Of a stretch of DNA of 64,000 bases, positions 38,901-53,900 are shown in pieces. Below the pieces are notes generated by a model. It was not told the origin of the DNA, searched no databases, and saw only the letters and a program-made list of their open reading frames with translations. How positions within the stretch are numbered: the stretch's first letter is position 1; every line of letters starts with the position of its first letter. Both the position numbers and the translations under genes were made by a program. Source of the stretch: Ifrita kowaldi (lineage: Eukaryota; Chordata; Aves; Passeriformes; Cinclosomatidae); the NCBI GenBank assembly GCA_013398055.1, contig VZRS01002385.1:186001-250000 (forward strand), read 5' to 3'.

Positions 38901-41900
38901 GGCAGAGTGGGTTTTAGGAAGGTAAAATGCTGCCCATCAGTGTGGTATAAGGCTAAAAAAGGGGGAGAAACAGTCCTGTGAACACCCTGTCCTTGATGAA
39001 GGAAGCAGAGAAGGTATTCTAGTCACTAGAGCAGGTGGGGAAAACCACAGTGGAGCAAATTTTTCCCTGAAACCAGTGGAGGACCTCATGCCAGAGCAGG
39101 TAGATATTTTCAGGAGGAACTGGAGCCCGTGGGGGATCCACACTGGAGGAGTTCCTGAAGTGCTGTGGCTTGTGGAAGGGACCCCATGCTGGAGCAGGCA
39201 AAAAATTGGAGAAGCAGAGAATGACAGAGAGGAAACATTATGGACTGATCTCTCACTATCCAACTCTGTTTTAATTGGCCACTGATTAATTTAATGTTCT
39301 CAAAGTCAGGTCTGTTTTTTCTGTGATGGAAATTGTTTTTATCTTCACCCATAATATTTTATATTTCTCTGTCCGTTCTGTTGATGAGGAAAAATGAGAG
39401 ATCATCTGTGTGGAGGCCAAAGTCAACAATTGCAAGGTCTTAATTTCTTTAGTCAGATATTTGTTTCAGATGTCTGTAGTTTTTTTAGGTTTTCCTAGCA
39501 GGACAGAAGGCATCTTACCACTGTGAAGTTTTAACTCTAATGGTGTTCAAGTAGTGAATGACTGCTATAGTGGTCCTTTTTTTGTGTAGATGAATTGGTT
39601 TTTGTAGAAAGTTTGTCAGGTGTACGATTGTATTCTAACATGGGTTTGGAACTGATTAAAGTTTAGTTATTAAACTAGAGTGTCAGGGATTAGCTTGTCT
39701 GATGTCAATTCATGTTCATATCTCATTTTCTTTCTTAAAAACAAACCAGACCATTACCAAAAAAAATTCCTTGGATCTCATACTAATAGCCTCTCTTTGA
39801 AGCTACATGGTGTTCCCTAAGTTTCATAGGAACTTGTTGCAGTAATTCTAGAGTTGCTTTATTTGTCTGTATCCTTGTTATTTGCATTGACAAGTGAAAT
39901 ATGTCCTTCCTTGTACAATTAGTGTACTGGGCAACAGGAAATGTACAAGAAGCTTTGTTACAGCAGTTGGCTACAGTTACCAACATTTTTTCTTGATAGC
40001 TTTTTTCAGTTCCTTTTTGTGAGTTTGCCATTTGCCTCGATCTCTCTCATGCTGTCATTCCTTCTTGCTCTGTTTATTTTCTTAATTTTCAGCATTCCCC
40101 TGTTTAGTGTACTGTGCTATTCTGTCTAATCCTCTTCGTACCCTGCTGCCCAATGCCATTGTGAGCTGCTATAATTTTTGTGACTTGAGGCTCTTAATCC
40201 TACTGTTTATCTAATCAATGTCAGTTTCCTCAGAACAGAGCCGGCCAAATGCTCCTCTTCCTGCCAGCTGTGTCTTGGGTGTCCTAGTGTGGTTTGAAAC
40301 TTGCTCTCATTTGTCAGTTTTCTATTCATTTGGCTCGTCATCTCTCCCTCTGTGATGAACAAGCTGATCCATTTTAGGTGAAAACAGCTTTGTTTTTTAA
40401 TAGCAGAACTGTTTCTGTGAATTCATGTTTTATATTCCTTTGATTTTTCTTTTTTAGATGCTGGATGTCTATGACATTCTTCCTTTCGATAATCCAGATG
40501 GTGGCGTTTGGAAACAAGGATTTGATATCACATACAATGAAAATGAATGGGACAGTGAACCACTTCAAGTTTTTGTTGTGCCTCACTCACATAATGATCC
40601 AGGTAATATTTTAACTGTATTGATTTGAGGATCTAAAGGCATTTGGATCAGGAAGTACGTTGCCATTTCTGTTAAGATTTGGGTTTTTTTGAAGCATACC
40701 AGTTAATATGTTAGATTTAAGTCTAGCAAGGCATTTAAACTGATGTATAATTCAAGTGCCATTGACTTCCAATGACAACTGTTATGATCCAAGTTGTATG
40801 TCTACTGAATTTATTAACTGGAGCAGAACTTCTGTGTTGAAATTGGAAAGTAACATGAATTTCTGGTAACCCATTCAGTTTATTTATTGATATATTAAGT
40901 ACCATCAATTCTTATTTTGATTTTTTTGACTGTCATAGATATTTAACCCTTAGCCTGTGCTAAAGAGTTGTGCTTTTAGAAGCTGTGACAATGGCAAATC
41001 TGAAGTTTTGGGCACTTTCTTCACTGTTTTGTGCACACCCCCAATCAACAGTGGGATAATGAAAAGTCTAGATTTAAACAGAGATCTAGGTATGCCCACA
41101 TAATTTCTTCTCCACCCAAATGGGTACACCCAACTGTAATAAACAAAATAGAGAAGTGTTCCTTAATTTTGGAATGACTTTTTGGTAAAATTTACCAAAA
41201 ACCAGTGAATTATACTGCTACACTGTAGTCCTGGTACATGTATGCTGAGAGGGTGGTAGCACTGGCTGTTGTCGTAGAAAGCCACAACTCCAGTAATACT
41301 AAATTTTTCTGCTGTATATCTCTCTAAAATTTAATCTGTTGTTTGAAGTACTGTGGATCTGAGTGAAGATATGGTAGTTTGAACATAAATGGCTTTTATT
41401 TGCACATATCTAGCATTTTCAAAGAAAATGAACACTGGAATGTGGAAGTACTATATTGTCCACTTATGGCAGCTAAATTAACTCAATACAGATATGGTAA
41501 AAATATTCAGAGCAGATAATCACAGTAATAACTTATATCTGCCTATCAACAGAAGCCTATAAGAAAATCAAGTCCAGTCATTAATCTACCATCACTGTGT
41601 TCGCCACTGAACTGTGTCCCTAAGCCATGGGACATCCACCTGGTTTTATGAACACTTGCACTTCTCTGGGCAGTCCAATCCAATGTTCAAGCACTCTTTC
41701 ATGGAAGATGTTTTTCCTAATGTCCCATCTAAACCTGCCCTGGCACAACTTGAGGCAGTTGCCTCTTGTACTGAAACTTGTTGCGTGGGTGAAGAGCCCG
41801 ATCCCCACCTGGCTACAACCTCCTCTTGTAGTGATAAGGTGCTCCCAAGTCTCTTTTTCTCCAGGCTAAAGGCACTCAGACTCCTCATCAGACTTGTGCT

Positions 41901-44900
41901 CCAGACCCTTCCCCAACTCTGTTCCCTTCTCTGGACATGTCCCAGCCCCTCAATGTCCTTCCTGAATTGAGGGGCCCAGAACTGGACACAGCACTCGAGC
42001 TGCGGCCTCACCGGTGCCCAGCACAGGGGGACGGTCACTGCCCTGCCCCTGCTGCCCCACTATTGCTGACACAGGCCAGGATGCCCTTGGCCTTCCTGGC
42101 CACCTGGGCACAGCTGGCTCAGGTTCAGCTGCTGTTGACAGCACCCCCAAGTTTCCACTGGGCAGCTTTCCAGCCACTCTGTCCCCAGCCTGTAGCACTG
42201 TATGGGGTTGTTGTGACCCAAGGGCAGGACCCAACATTTCACTTTGTTGAATCTCATACAACTGGCCTTGGTCCATATCCAAAGGAAAAAAAATGCAACC
42301 GAAACCGGCCACCCTCCCGACCCCTCCAAAGAAGTTTGTGACTAACTAAAGTTACTAAACCTCTAAGACAAATAAAGTGTAAATACTGCTCCATAACCAG
42401 AGGTAGTTTCACAGATATCTTTTCCTGTTTGACTTCCTGTGTTATCAATCATGGAATTTCCTTTACTTTTTCAGTCGGAATTTCCTCTTTACCTAGGAAG
42501 TATGTTAGCCATGTATTTATTTTTTAATTTTACGTATGAGTGATGCCTCTTGGTATACCTGAGAGCTCCATTTAAGGAAGTTTAATCTGATTCTATTTTG
42601 CCCTTTCAAACAGTGCTCTGGCTCTCTTCCAAACATAGGGATGTAGGTCAAAGTGAGCATAGATTCAGAGATGGATTTTTACAAGCATTTATTGCATTTG
42701 TCTTGCAGGGAGTCATGAATTAAATCTTTAAATCTATAGTAAGGTACTTGTTCTTTCATCTCTGAAACAAGTCCTCACCATGACTGTCCCTTGAATGACT
42801 GGGTTTGAAAAAGTCTGAAGTTATGAGAGCTGTCTCCCATCATTCTGTTGCAGCATTTTTCCTGAGTATGTTGTTCACAAGGGCTTGCCTGAAGTCTTAA
42901 TGTTATTGTCATTCACCTTTGAGAGCTGACTTTCTTGCTGGTGTCTGGTTTTCGTTCCTAAGTCTTCATTCTTAGTATGTAATTTCTTCATGTCTTTACA
43001 ATAACACCGTATCTGTCTTTCACCAGCAGCAACTAAAATGAAGAAATCTGTATCTCCTCTTGCATACAATCTAAATATCTCTTAGCTTGTTCAAGCTTCT
43101 CAGTTGATATTCAGTAGACTTAAACTGGGATGGCACTCTGGTAAAAGGAAACTGTTCCTTCACCAAAGGTGATTGTGGGAGACTGGTTATTGTTTGCTTT
43201 TGCAAAGAGTGTTACAGAAATCTTGTGACTTGGTACTGCTTTTTAAGGACATTTCTGTGGAATTTTCTGCAGTATGAAATTGCATATTAACAAGCACTTG
43301 CAAGAAGGAAAATATATCTGTAACATCTGAAATCGCTTGTATAACTAATGATTACATTGTTCCTTTCCCACAGAGGACTAGAAGCATTGTGCAAAGGAAA
43401 TGCTTTCTGAGAAAAAAGCTTAAGTCATCATGAATGTACGGTGTAACAATGTATGTGAAAGATATTTACTAAGAAATGGGATCAGTAAAGGTGTAACTAT
43501 ATTAGCTGCAGAAGCTTTAAGTTCTCATTAGATTTTATGTTTTCTCATCTGAGGCTACTTTCTCTTTAACTTTTCATATAATCAGTTATGCTAGTGAGAG
43601 TATGTACTTCAAAGGCAAAGAAATGGCCTTTAAACAACCTTGTCTAGAGGGTGGCATCCCTGCCCATGGTGTGGGGCTAGGAACTGGGTGGTCGTTTCCA
43701 ATCCAAGCCACTCTGTGAATCTATGAAACACAATCCGTGGGGAAGGTGGTGGGTTTAGGTTCCGCCTTCTGTTTTGGGGGGAGGACCGAATGTGCTGGTG
43801 CTCTGAAACACTTTGTGATGCTGAATGTGGGTTAACTGCTTCTGTGTGAATTTAACCATGACCTGCAAACTCAGGGGCTTTGTGCTTCTCCCTGCAGTAG
43901 CTAATGTGTTTACCCATTTTGGGAAGTAAGGGCTGAGAGTGGGTCCCCTTCAGACTTTGGATCAGTGGTGGCACTGATTAGTTGCTGGCAGTTGATAAAG
44001 ATTTGAGCAACTCAGTAGCATGTCTGATTTTGGGAGGACTCACCCAGTGTAGATTAGTCTTAAGACATGGAGAGAAGTTCAGCTGTTGTGTGAGATTGTA
44101 GCCATCACAGATAGGAGACAGTTCTGTCAGGAGCAGATTAAGGAGTGAGCACATAACCTGCTGTGCTGGCACAGCCCTTATGTTGGCTCTCACCTGCTTC
44201 AACTGCAGTTTCCCGTGGCTGCCTGAAGTGGAGAAGGCAGCTGAAATGCAGAGGGGAGAACTCTGCTCAGGGACGGTGAGATTGTCAAACAGCACAGCTG
44301 GACTTGAAAAATGAGGTTGAGATATGACCCAAGGGGTGGAAAGACACCTCTACCATCTATTGCTCTGTGGTGATTTTGGTAATGGCTTACCATAAAATTA
44401 TTTAGGAATTGAGACTTGTGAGCTTTCTAAATATATGTGTGCACCAGATCAGAGTATTTCATTGCTGAATGTGGTGGTTACATACCTAGTATAAGCAGCA
44501 CTTAAATGGAATGGAAAGTGACTAAAGTAGATTTTTCTCTTGCCTCTCCACCCATGTGAAAGCATATGGGAACATAGGTCAGGACTAAACTCTACTTTTT
44601 AACATTTCATTAATTATCTATAACATTGGTAAGTTGCCTTACTACCACTCACATTAACCACCTTTTATTATTTAAGACAGTCTTCATTTCTCAGGAGGAA
44701 ACCTATATAGGCCTATGAAGGTAACTCAGTGTTAAGATATAAGAAAACTTAACCTTAGAAGTTTGATGCTGTTAATCCACCATGCGGTTTCATGTATGTT
44801 TTCTGTTGACAGGGTCTGGATATGTTTTTCAGGTGACCTCTTAGTTTTCCTGACACATTTGGAACACAGATTGCTTAGACTTTTGTCTGACCCACCAAAA

Positions 44901-47900
44901 TACTAGAAATGGGCAGTTCACAAGTTTTTCTTGACATGCCTGAAGGAAATTAGAGTTTTATTCCTGGCTTGTTTCTCAATATTTCTGTGTTTGCAGAGGA
45001 GATGCAGTTCCTTTGAAAATTGACAAGACTGTTACAGAAGGGACACTTTTGACTGCTCATCAGTAGAAATTCCCTTTCCATTTTAGCTATGATGGCAGCA
45101 GATTTGATATGTACAAAAGCAGAAGTAGCTGTTGCATAGGACTTAAAATGTAAGAAGTCTAATTATAATTTTGGTGGTACCTCACAGATCATGGCAGATT
45201 TTACTTTCTGTGAAATGTGCAATCATTCAAGTTTTTAGTTATGCTTATGAAATTAAGCCTGATAATTAAAATTATTCTTGTGTTACCTTGAGCAGAGATA
45301 TTTTGCAAGTTAAGGTATGCTGTTGGAAAAGTAAATGCAGTGTCATACTTTTTAAATTTTGGTGTATCTGCTTCTACATAAATTATTTAATTTTGGTACA
45401 TATTTTGCAGGAACAAGAAGCTCATCTATTTAATTTCTTCTGAATCAAAGTGAATGCTTTAACACAGGGATGTTTCAGGGGACTTTCAGTGTTTCCCTGA
45501 TTTGACTATGTGAAACAAAACCAAAAAACAATCTTAGGCAGCTTTTAGTATTAATTTGAGATAGCCTTACCATCAAGTTTTCCAAGTTTTATTTCATAGT
45601 CTTGGCTGTGAGCCATTCATCTTTGTTGAAAAGATACTTTTTGGTGAAATTAGCACAGAAGTGTTACGTCGGGAACATCCATAAAATACTAACTTGTATG
45701 TCTGTTCTGTTTTTTACATCATCAGAATGATGATGCAGTACTTCTAAAATTTTTTTTTAAATGGATGTGTGTATTCTCTGCTTTAAAATGAGGGCTTTTT
45801 AAAATTGCTGAATCTACAAAGGAGCTAATGCCAAATTATTTTAGTGTGTAATCATACTTACTAAAATGTAAGTTAAAACTTAGCTTTTGGATTTATTCCT
45901 AGTATTTGCATTATTGTCATTGTTGTGTGCCTGTGTATGACCAATTAAACACACACATTGTGCTTAAGTTCTATAGAGTTCTTCTTTTGGAGGTAAGAAG
46001 TCATAGCTACATGTCCTTTTTTTTTTGGTTTTATGAAAACCTTTTACTGTTGCATTATGTGGAGCTTGGATGTAATTAAGAACAAGGACATCCTCTCAGT
46101 TTATGATACTTTTTTACTTCCTTAGCTACCAAAACAGTCACTTACCTGTTAGGAACTAGTTAGTTGAGAATCAAGCGTAAATGTAATAAAAAAAAAAAAA
46201 AGAAAAAAAAATAGCAATAATTTTTACTATCTTGGCTGTACATTTTAAAGATCCAAGAACTGAAGTCCCACTAATATATCTGTGAAGAGAATGCTGTTAT
46301 TTTCTGGAAAGCTGTATAGTGCTAGCTGAAATTTAATGGTTTTATTTAATGCTGCCATAATATTAATGAATTACTCAAGTTTCTTGTGTTGCAAGAAACA
46401 TCACTGATGTGTGAATTTTAGACTCAGTGAAATTAATTATGATCTCCTGAAAAGTAAATCAGAGATGCATACTTCTATCAAAAATGCATGAATCTAGTAT
46501 ATACTGGCGTAGTATTTCAGACATTCATGAGATCTGCCTCTTCGTTAAAACAGACTTCATCAGAAATAAGACTTTTTTTTAAAGGCACATTTCCTCTTAA
46601 ACATTGGAGGGTGACTTGTGGAAGTAAGCAATTGAGAAGCCTATTCTGTTTCATTTCAACAGTTAATTTTCAGCCGAAAGAGAAATGCAAATGTAAAAAA
46701 CTACCCCAGCAGTCTTGCAGGTATATGTAAGCAATACCTGAATATTTTTGCTAGGAATGGACTTGTGATTCTTGTCATGATCAAATTGTTAAGTGCTTTT
46801 GCTTAATAAAGTTACTTTTTGAATAATGCTAATTTGTCAGCTTCTGATTTTGTCCTAACTTTCCCTTTATCTCTACATCTGTGTCAACCATGCTAAAACG
46901 CAAGGCTGCCTTTCTCTAATGCAAGGAGCTGATAGAGCTTCAAGAAAGAATTTGAACTTGAAAGTGTAGACAGGAATAGTGGCAAATCAGTTAATTAAAT
47001 GTTTCAGGATTTTTTGCAGAGCAATGAGTTGCGTTGATATTCAGACATGATGCTTGGAGTCTGCTGTCAAACCAAGTAAATTTACATTATAGTGTGGGAA
47101 AAAATCGATAAAACAAACAGCTGCATAATGATGATAAATCTCATGGAGGCGGGGGAAGATAGCAAGTTTCCACACTTTTGAGGACAAGCATGAGAGAGAG
47201 AATGAAAAGGCAAGCAGCTCAGCAGTGTGTACCCTCCATTATCACACAAGCTGGCAGAAAATGAAAGTATCCGGCTAAGTCCTCGATACGTATTGAGTCA
47301 AGCCTAGCATAATGACATGAAAGACAGTACTATGTTTTCCCTTGTTTACAGGGTTTCATTGGAATGGTGGAGTCACCATCCCTGGAGGTGTTAAAGGAGA
47401 AACTGTACCTGGCACTCGCTGTCATGGTCTGATTTATAAGGTGATGGTTAGTCAGAGGTTGGACTTGATAATCTCAGAGGTGTTTTGCAATCTCAGTGAT
47501 TCTGTGATCCTGTGATTTTTATGTTGACAAAGGGCTTTATGTCTGTTTAAACCAACAAGTGTTATTTTGCTGTTAATATCATATTTAGTCTTGGTAATTG
47601 CAGCTCTGAACTATTGCAATTTTGTGTACAATGTCTTTGTATTGAAAATTTCCTATGGAAATGCACTGGTAAACCTTTTCTTTCAGCCTGGGAACAAATT
47701 CTTAGTTTGTGGGTAAACACAAGTTGTAGATTCTTACATTGTATTAGGGACTGAGGTGTGAAATAGCCAGCAACTCTAGCCAGGAGCTGTAAATTGATTT
47801 ATCCATTATTTTGTTTAGCTTTTTATTTATTTTTTTTTAATTAAAAAAAAAAAAATTTGTATGAGTCCATGCAAAATGGAAGAGTCTCTGAATGTCTCAT

Positions 47901-50900
47901 TGGGTTTAGAGCACCACAACTAATAAGGATGTGAAGGCACTGGGATGTGCCCAGAGGAGGGCAGCAGAGCTGGTGGAAGGGCTGGAAGGGCTGTCCTGTA
48001 AGGAGCAGCTGAGGAGTCCGGGTTTGTCCACTTTGGAGAAAAGGAGGCTGACGGATGACCTCACTGCTCTCTGCAGCTTCCTGGGGAGGGTGTTTCAGAG
48101 GCAGTTGGATAATGCTCCTAACAACATTTTTTTTGGTCTACCCAGAAGTGGTCAGGCAGTTGGACTAGGTGATCATTATAGGCCCTTTCCAATGCAGAAT
48201 ATTCTGTTCTATTCGTAAATAAATAGATGTATGGTAATTACATTTCAGAGGGCTTTCTGTTGGCTTGCAGCGAAATCTGTCAATACCTGTAAAAATTTCC
48301 TAGGACTCTCTGAAGAGTGTTAAGTTCAGTGTGTTAACAATGTTACACTCTTCCTCAGCTTAATAAACTGAGTATGATAAAACAAAACAATCTTTCATTA
48401 TAACACTGTTCTTCTGACATCATGTTGTATTGTTTTGTCAGCTGCTTTGACATTTAGCTTGGTGTTTTAGTTAGGCTGGTTTATTAACATTTTTAAGAAT
48501 GTTTCAAAAGACTAATTTAGTGTAAATTTGCTTTTGTTGCTGCAATATAAAAATATTTTAAAATAGTTTATTATGACGATATATTTCTGTACGGGAAAAT
48601 CATAAGATGTTTTTAATTTATCCTCCTTTAGTTGTGTGCTAGGATGATATTGTCTCTTGCAGAAGAAATTTCTGATGCGGAGCTGTAAACTGGTAGTCTA
48701 ATACATATGGATATTTTTAATGTAATTATCAGTAAAATACTCCTTTGATTTGTTGAAAAGTAAATGAGAATTGGGAAAGAATGATTGGCTATGTGATCTC
48801 AATTCTTTGAGTGGAAGCTTCTGTTAAAAAAACCCAACCCAGACTGAAATGGGAAGAGGTCAGAAAAAAATTTGATTATACATTCAGATTACTAATCACA
48901 TTTGTTTTCAGTTTTTATGAAACAATTGCATAATAGTAACTTACGGTCAACTTTTTTTTTTTTATGAAGCTATTTCCATTCCTCTAAAGAAAGTATGTTT
49001 TAATTGTACACTTTAAGCCTTCACATTAACTGCCTTGACAAAATGCGTTTTTCCCCCTTTAAGATAGATTAGACCCCACTTGTCTATCTGTACAGAAACT
49101 TGTATCACAGGTGATGAGTCTTCTAGATGTTGAACATTTGTAAAAGAAAAAATAGAATGACCTAGAACTTTTCTTCTGGAGTGTTCGCGTTTTAGTTCTT
49201 CTTTTGCAGATTAAAAACAGTAGCTCTGCATCTACCTAAGATGAATGTTTGAGTTTTTTTATCCCTAAAATAAAGTATAATATATCCTTTCGGAGTCAAT
49301 AGTCAGACTTTATGTAATTATAAAGTTTTTTTAAATTAAGCTTGAAAATGATTTTTTAGTAGTAAAAGTTTCTGCATTTATATAACTTCCTTGAAACAAT
49401 ATAATTTCATTCCATGACAGCCTAATCCTGTATCCTATAAGCAGACTGGCAATCTTAGAATGGGCGTGGCACTGCAGAACTTAACTGGTAAATCAGCGGA
49501 ATTGCTAGTATAATATTTGTCTGGAGTGGAGTCTTCACATAGTGTGGAAGCTTTCACAAAATCTTATAATGTGCATACATGACAAAAGCTGGTAGGAGTA
49601 AAGAATATAACACTTTACAGTAAGTAGTAAGTAGATAGACTTAATTTTTTCAGTTACAGTTACAGATTCTGGGAAGAAAGATGCATCTACTCTCTCATGA
49701 AAGGTATTATGAAGAGGTTAAAGAATTTTATGTAAGACTGTGAAGTCTGAAAATGTGGTTAAAATTTCTTTTTCCTTTGCATCTCACTGACGCACAATTA
49801 TTTTCATCCTTGTGTTCTGTTGATCAGACTTTCTATTATGCAAAGCATAGAAAAACTGAAAAGTGAAAAGCCTATTAATTTCCATATATTTATACATTTA
49901 GGAAATAAAACATGTACATTTTGTAAAAAGAAACTCCTTGGAAGTTTAGCACTTCAAGCTGTCCACGATGTGTAAAGTTCAGCTTTTTAAGAACAGTCTT
50001 TACTTAGCTTTTTCTGGTGTGTGAGAAGGAGCCAGTTCTCCAAAGCGGCTTCATTTCATATTTTCTTTTTCCTAGGTTGGCTGAAGACTTTTGATGATTA
50101 CTTCAGAGATCAGACACAGCATATTTTAAATAACATGGTTATAAAACTGCAAGAAGACAACCGAAGGAAATTTATATGGTCTGAGATCTCTTACTTTTCA
50201 AAGTGGTGGGACGGAATAGATAGCCAAAAAAAAGATGCTGTTAAAAGGTTTGGATACTGAACTTTTCTTCCATGTGTTGAGACTTCATGTGTTTGACTAC
50301 ACTGTAAACTTGAGATTTCGCCTGTGATGCAGAATTGCTATCATCGTCAACTTCTTGAGTTCTGACTTTTTGGGCTTGGTTTGGTTTTCTCCAGGTTGAA
50401 AAATAGAGAAGTGGAGACAAATTACTGAGTTGCCTAAAAATTTGACTAAAAGTTTCCATGTACAACCATGAACATGTCATTCACATTGTAATGAAATAGT
50501 GATTATAATCTTTATTTGAAGTCACAGTAAAGTATTTGCAACAAAATAAATATAATCTTTCCTAGTAGCTGTTTATGGTATTTTTTTCCTTGTTGTAACA
50601 CATATGAAGATTTTATGGGATTTCTATTTACATGAAAATTTATAAGGATTTTTTGTGTTTAAATACAAATGGTTTTTATAAACATGCAGCTACTTTAATG
50701 GTAAAGTAGTATGTACTCTACACCCTTGCTCTTCTTAGTCATTTTTAAAATCACAAGTCAAAACGGAATATAGAAGTAAAAGGTTTACCTAGCCATTGAG
50801 ACAAGGAAGCAGGCTGCTTGGATAAACTTGAAGCAAGGATCTTCTTTGGAGTTTTCAAAAAGTGGGGATTTTTTTTTTTCTTATTTTTACTTGGCTTTGA

Positions 50901-53900
50901 GACAGGATCCAACAGTTCTTATTTCATCCTTGTGATGGCCTCCTTCTCATACCCCTCTTCAAGATGCGAGTGTTGCAGTATGCACTAAGTCTGTGAGATC
51001 ACAGCTGCAAAGGTTAGGTAAAGGTGGAAATCTCGGGATCTAGGTAAAAAAACTGCTTATTTAAAAAATTATGTGCAGTGGGTGAGTATTACAGCACAGC
51101 TGTGTGGTTTTGTGACATTAAAAATAAACCTGGGAACACAGTAAACAGTAAGTGAGAATCACTAGGGAACTGTGTCCTCTCTTCAGGGGAGTCAGGTATT
51201 GGTTAAACTGCTGTAAGACTTGGAGAAGCTACACTTGAGATTGTTTTTGTTGCGTGCTTTTCATTACTCCTATGGGTATCATCTGTGATGGGACTGTTTT
51301 GATGAGTTCACTGTGTTTTTGTCTTGAATTCATTAAGCACTTCTAAGCTAGTGCACAACATAAGTGCTGAAACTGTAGGGGCAACCTGATGCTGGGAATG
51401 TGATCTTTATGTTCACTGACAATAGAGAGACTGGGCCATCCTGTGACCTGTTTCAAGAAGGCATTTTTATGAGTGAGATGTTCTGAAGCCTTTATACATA
51501 CAATAAACTTCGAAGATCTATCAGCTCTCTAAAACTCTAAGAAGAATATTAGATCAAAAATGGGGAGATATTAGTAGTGCTTGAAATGCACAGTGTCTGG
51601 GCGTCTTGCTCAGTTGGCCTTCAGTGCTGTGGCACATACATTTTTATTTTTGTAATCTATGCAGGAAACAGCCTTCTTCCTGATTTAAAAAAAAATCTAA
51701 TATGGCACATGCAGGAGAGCTAGTTTTCCTTGCATAAGGATATTAAAAACTTCACTGTTCAACACTTCATTTTTTCCCTATTTGATTAAAGAAATATAGT
51801 CCAGTGATGGAAGTAGCACAAATAATTTAGATTTTGGCATCAAATTGCTGGAGAATGCCTGTTGGGTATACAGAAATTGATTTTAAGAGTGTGCTTTCAT
51901 ATGGAAGATTCTGAATATGATTTATGTATTTTTCAGGTTAATAAAAGATGGACAATTTGAAATAGTAACAGGAGGATGGGTCATGCCTGATGAAGCATCT
52001 GCTCATTATTTTTCGTTAATTGACCAACTGATAGAAGGACACCAGTGGCTAGAAAAGAACCTTGGTATGTACATTGATCTAAGATTTAACTGTGTTAATA
52101 CAAGAAGTCAGTAGGAAATTTTTTTTTTTTTTTTTTTAATTTCTGAGATGGTTAGAAGGCTCTCTTTACTCTGCTTTTCTGAAACATTAAATCACACCGT
52201 TTAAAGGAAGCTATAGGATTGAGTCTAGTATTTGCCATTCCTCTTTGCAGATAGAAGTTTCTGGACAAAGTGTATTTGAACTGGTTTTTGTCATAGCATT
52301 TTGTCTTGGTCAATGTAAGGCATGCGTATTATATTGGCATAACCAAATATTAACACCTAGATCATGCTGAATTTTAGATCCCATGTCTGATGTCACAAAT
52401 AGTCTTCAATTGCCTTTTCTATCTTTTGAAAATCATGACAAAATTCTTAAAATTACTTAAAAGTTGATATTTCTTTCATGTGTTTGGATCTATTCTGCGG
52501 GCTCTGAATTCATTAGCTTCTCTTTTGTAAGGCTTTAAAAAAAATTACATTTAGTTGTAGCAGCAGTAGTTGTAGTTGTAGTTATAAAGCCTAAACCCAA
52601 TGAAATGTTAGAATTGGGAATTACTGACTGCAGTTACATTGGCTGAACTGTTTTGCTGGCTTTGGGATGTTCTTTTGTTTAGTTCCATAAGAAGAGAGAA
52701 ACCTTTTTATATAGAAAATATTTGGACAGTGATTTTAATAATAAATTGAGATTATTTCATCCAATTAACTGAAATTATTTTGGAAAGCTGTTTCACTGTT
52801 TTTCTTAGATTGCAATTTCCATAAATACAGCTTGACATAATTGGAGGGGGAAGGGAAGACCTAATAAAAGGGTAATGCATTCCTTACTGTGTTTTTTTTT
52901 TGAAAGACAGTAAAAAGTGCCAAAGGATTGGCATTGTTGATGAATTAAACAAGAGTTAGATGTAGCTTCTTTATTTACTAGCATGGAGTTCAGTGAAAAG
53001 AGAGTATTAATCAACATGATTCTATTGATCAACAAACTAATAAATCAAAAGAAAATTTAGTTCTGATGCCAAAAAAGATTAACATTATTTAAATAACAGT
53101 GAAATATCAACAAGCTACCTCATTAATCCATCCATATCCATTCATTTTCTTTCAACTTTCTTTTCCAATTGTACCATCTGTAAACTACTTTAAGTGAAAG
53201 AAGATGTGTATTTAATTAACGATTCCAAATAAAGATGTTTGATGCAAAATGAAACAGCGCAGCAACAAGGAATACTATTTTAAAGTTTTTTATTTTGTTA
53301 GAATGCCTTACTTGTAAGATACTTGGTTTTTTGTTTGTTTGTTTGTTTAATGGTTTAATTCTAGTTTGTTAATTCCAGGATTCTGCAGGAGGTTTAATAC
53401 TTAACTGGGTATATAATCTTGGAAATGTTATCTTTAGTGCTCTGATTTGAATTATTGGAATAACTTTCTTTGAGTGAAAAGTAAAACTTTCTTCCCTTTT
53501 TACTTTTTTCCTTTTGTTGACAGGAGTAAAACCAAAGTCTGGATGGGCAGTTGATCCATTTGGGCATTCACCAACAATGGCCTACCTTCTGAAGCGCACA
53601 GGATTTTTCAATATGCTTATACAGAGAATTCATTATTCAGTTAAAAAACATTTTGCAACACAAAAGACACTGGAATTTTTTTGGAGACAGAGCTGGGGTA
53701 TGTGTTCTCCCTTTATGTCAATTTATTTTGTTAATTTACACAGGTAAAATATGAAGAGAACTCCAATAAGTTCTATGGAAATATTTACAAAGGAGATTGA
53801 GCAGAATTAGTCTAGACATGAAAACTTTAAATTGCAATTCTGTTTAAAAAAAGTCTTTCATCTAGCTTAAATTTAGGAGATTTTTTTTCTTTTCTTTTTC

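Larger units (their letters stand above)
40603..50075 (+). other. MAN2A1: MAN2A1 intron 3
   Basis: 9.5 kb between exons 3 and 4. Apart from four CR1 fragments (41570-42280, 43645-43735, 47355-47520, 47930-48220) and an A-rich run at 46188-46211, the sequence is unique and AT-rich, with no recognised exon. The split Gly codon links its two flanking exons. Confidence 0.8.
52065..53523 (+). other. MAN2A1: MAN2A1 intron 5
   Basis: 1.5 kb. It contains a T-run at 52119-52137, a GTA/GTT-rich patch at 52556-52585 and a TTTG repeat at 53325-53348. Nothing else recognised. Confidence 0.8.
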
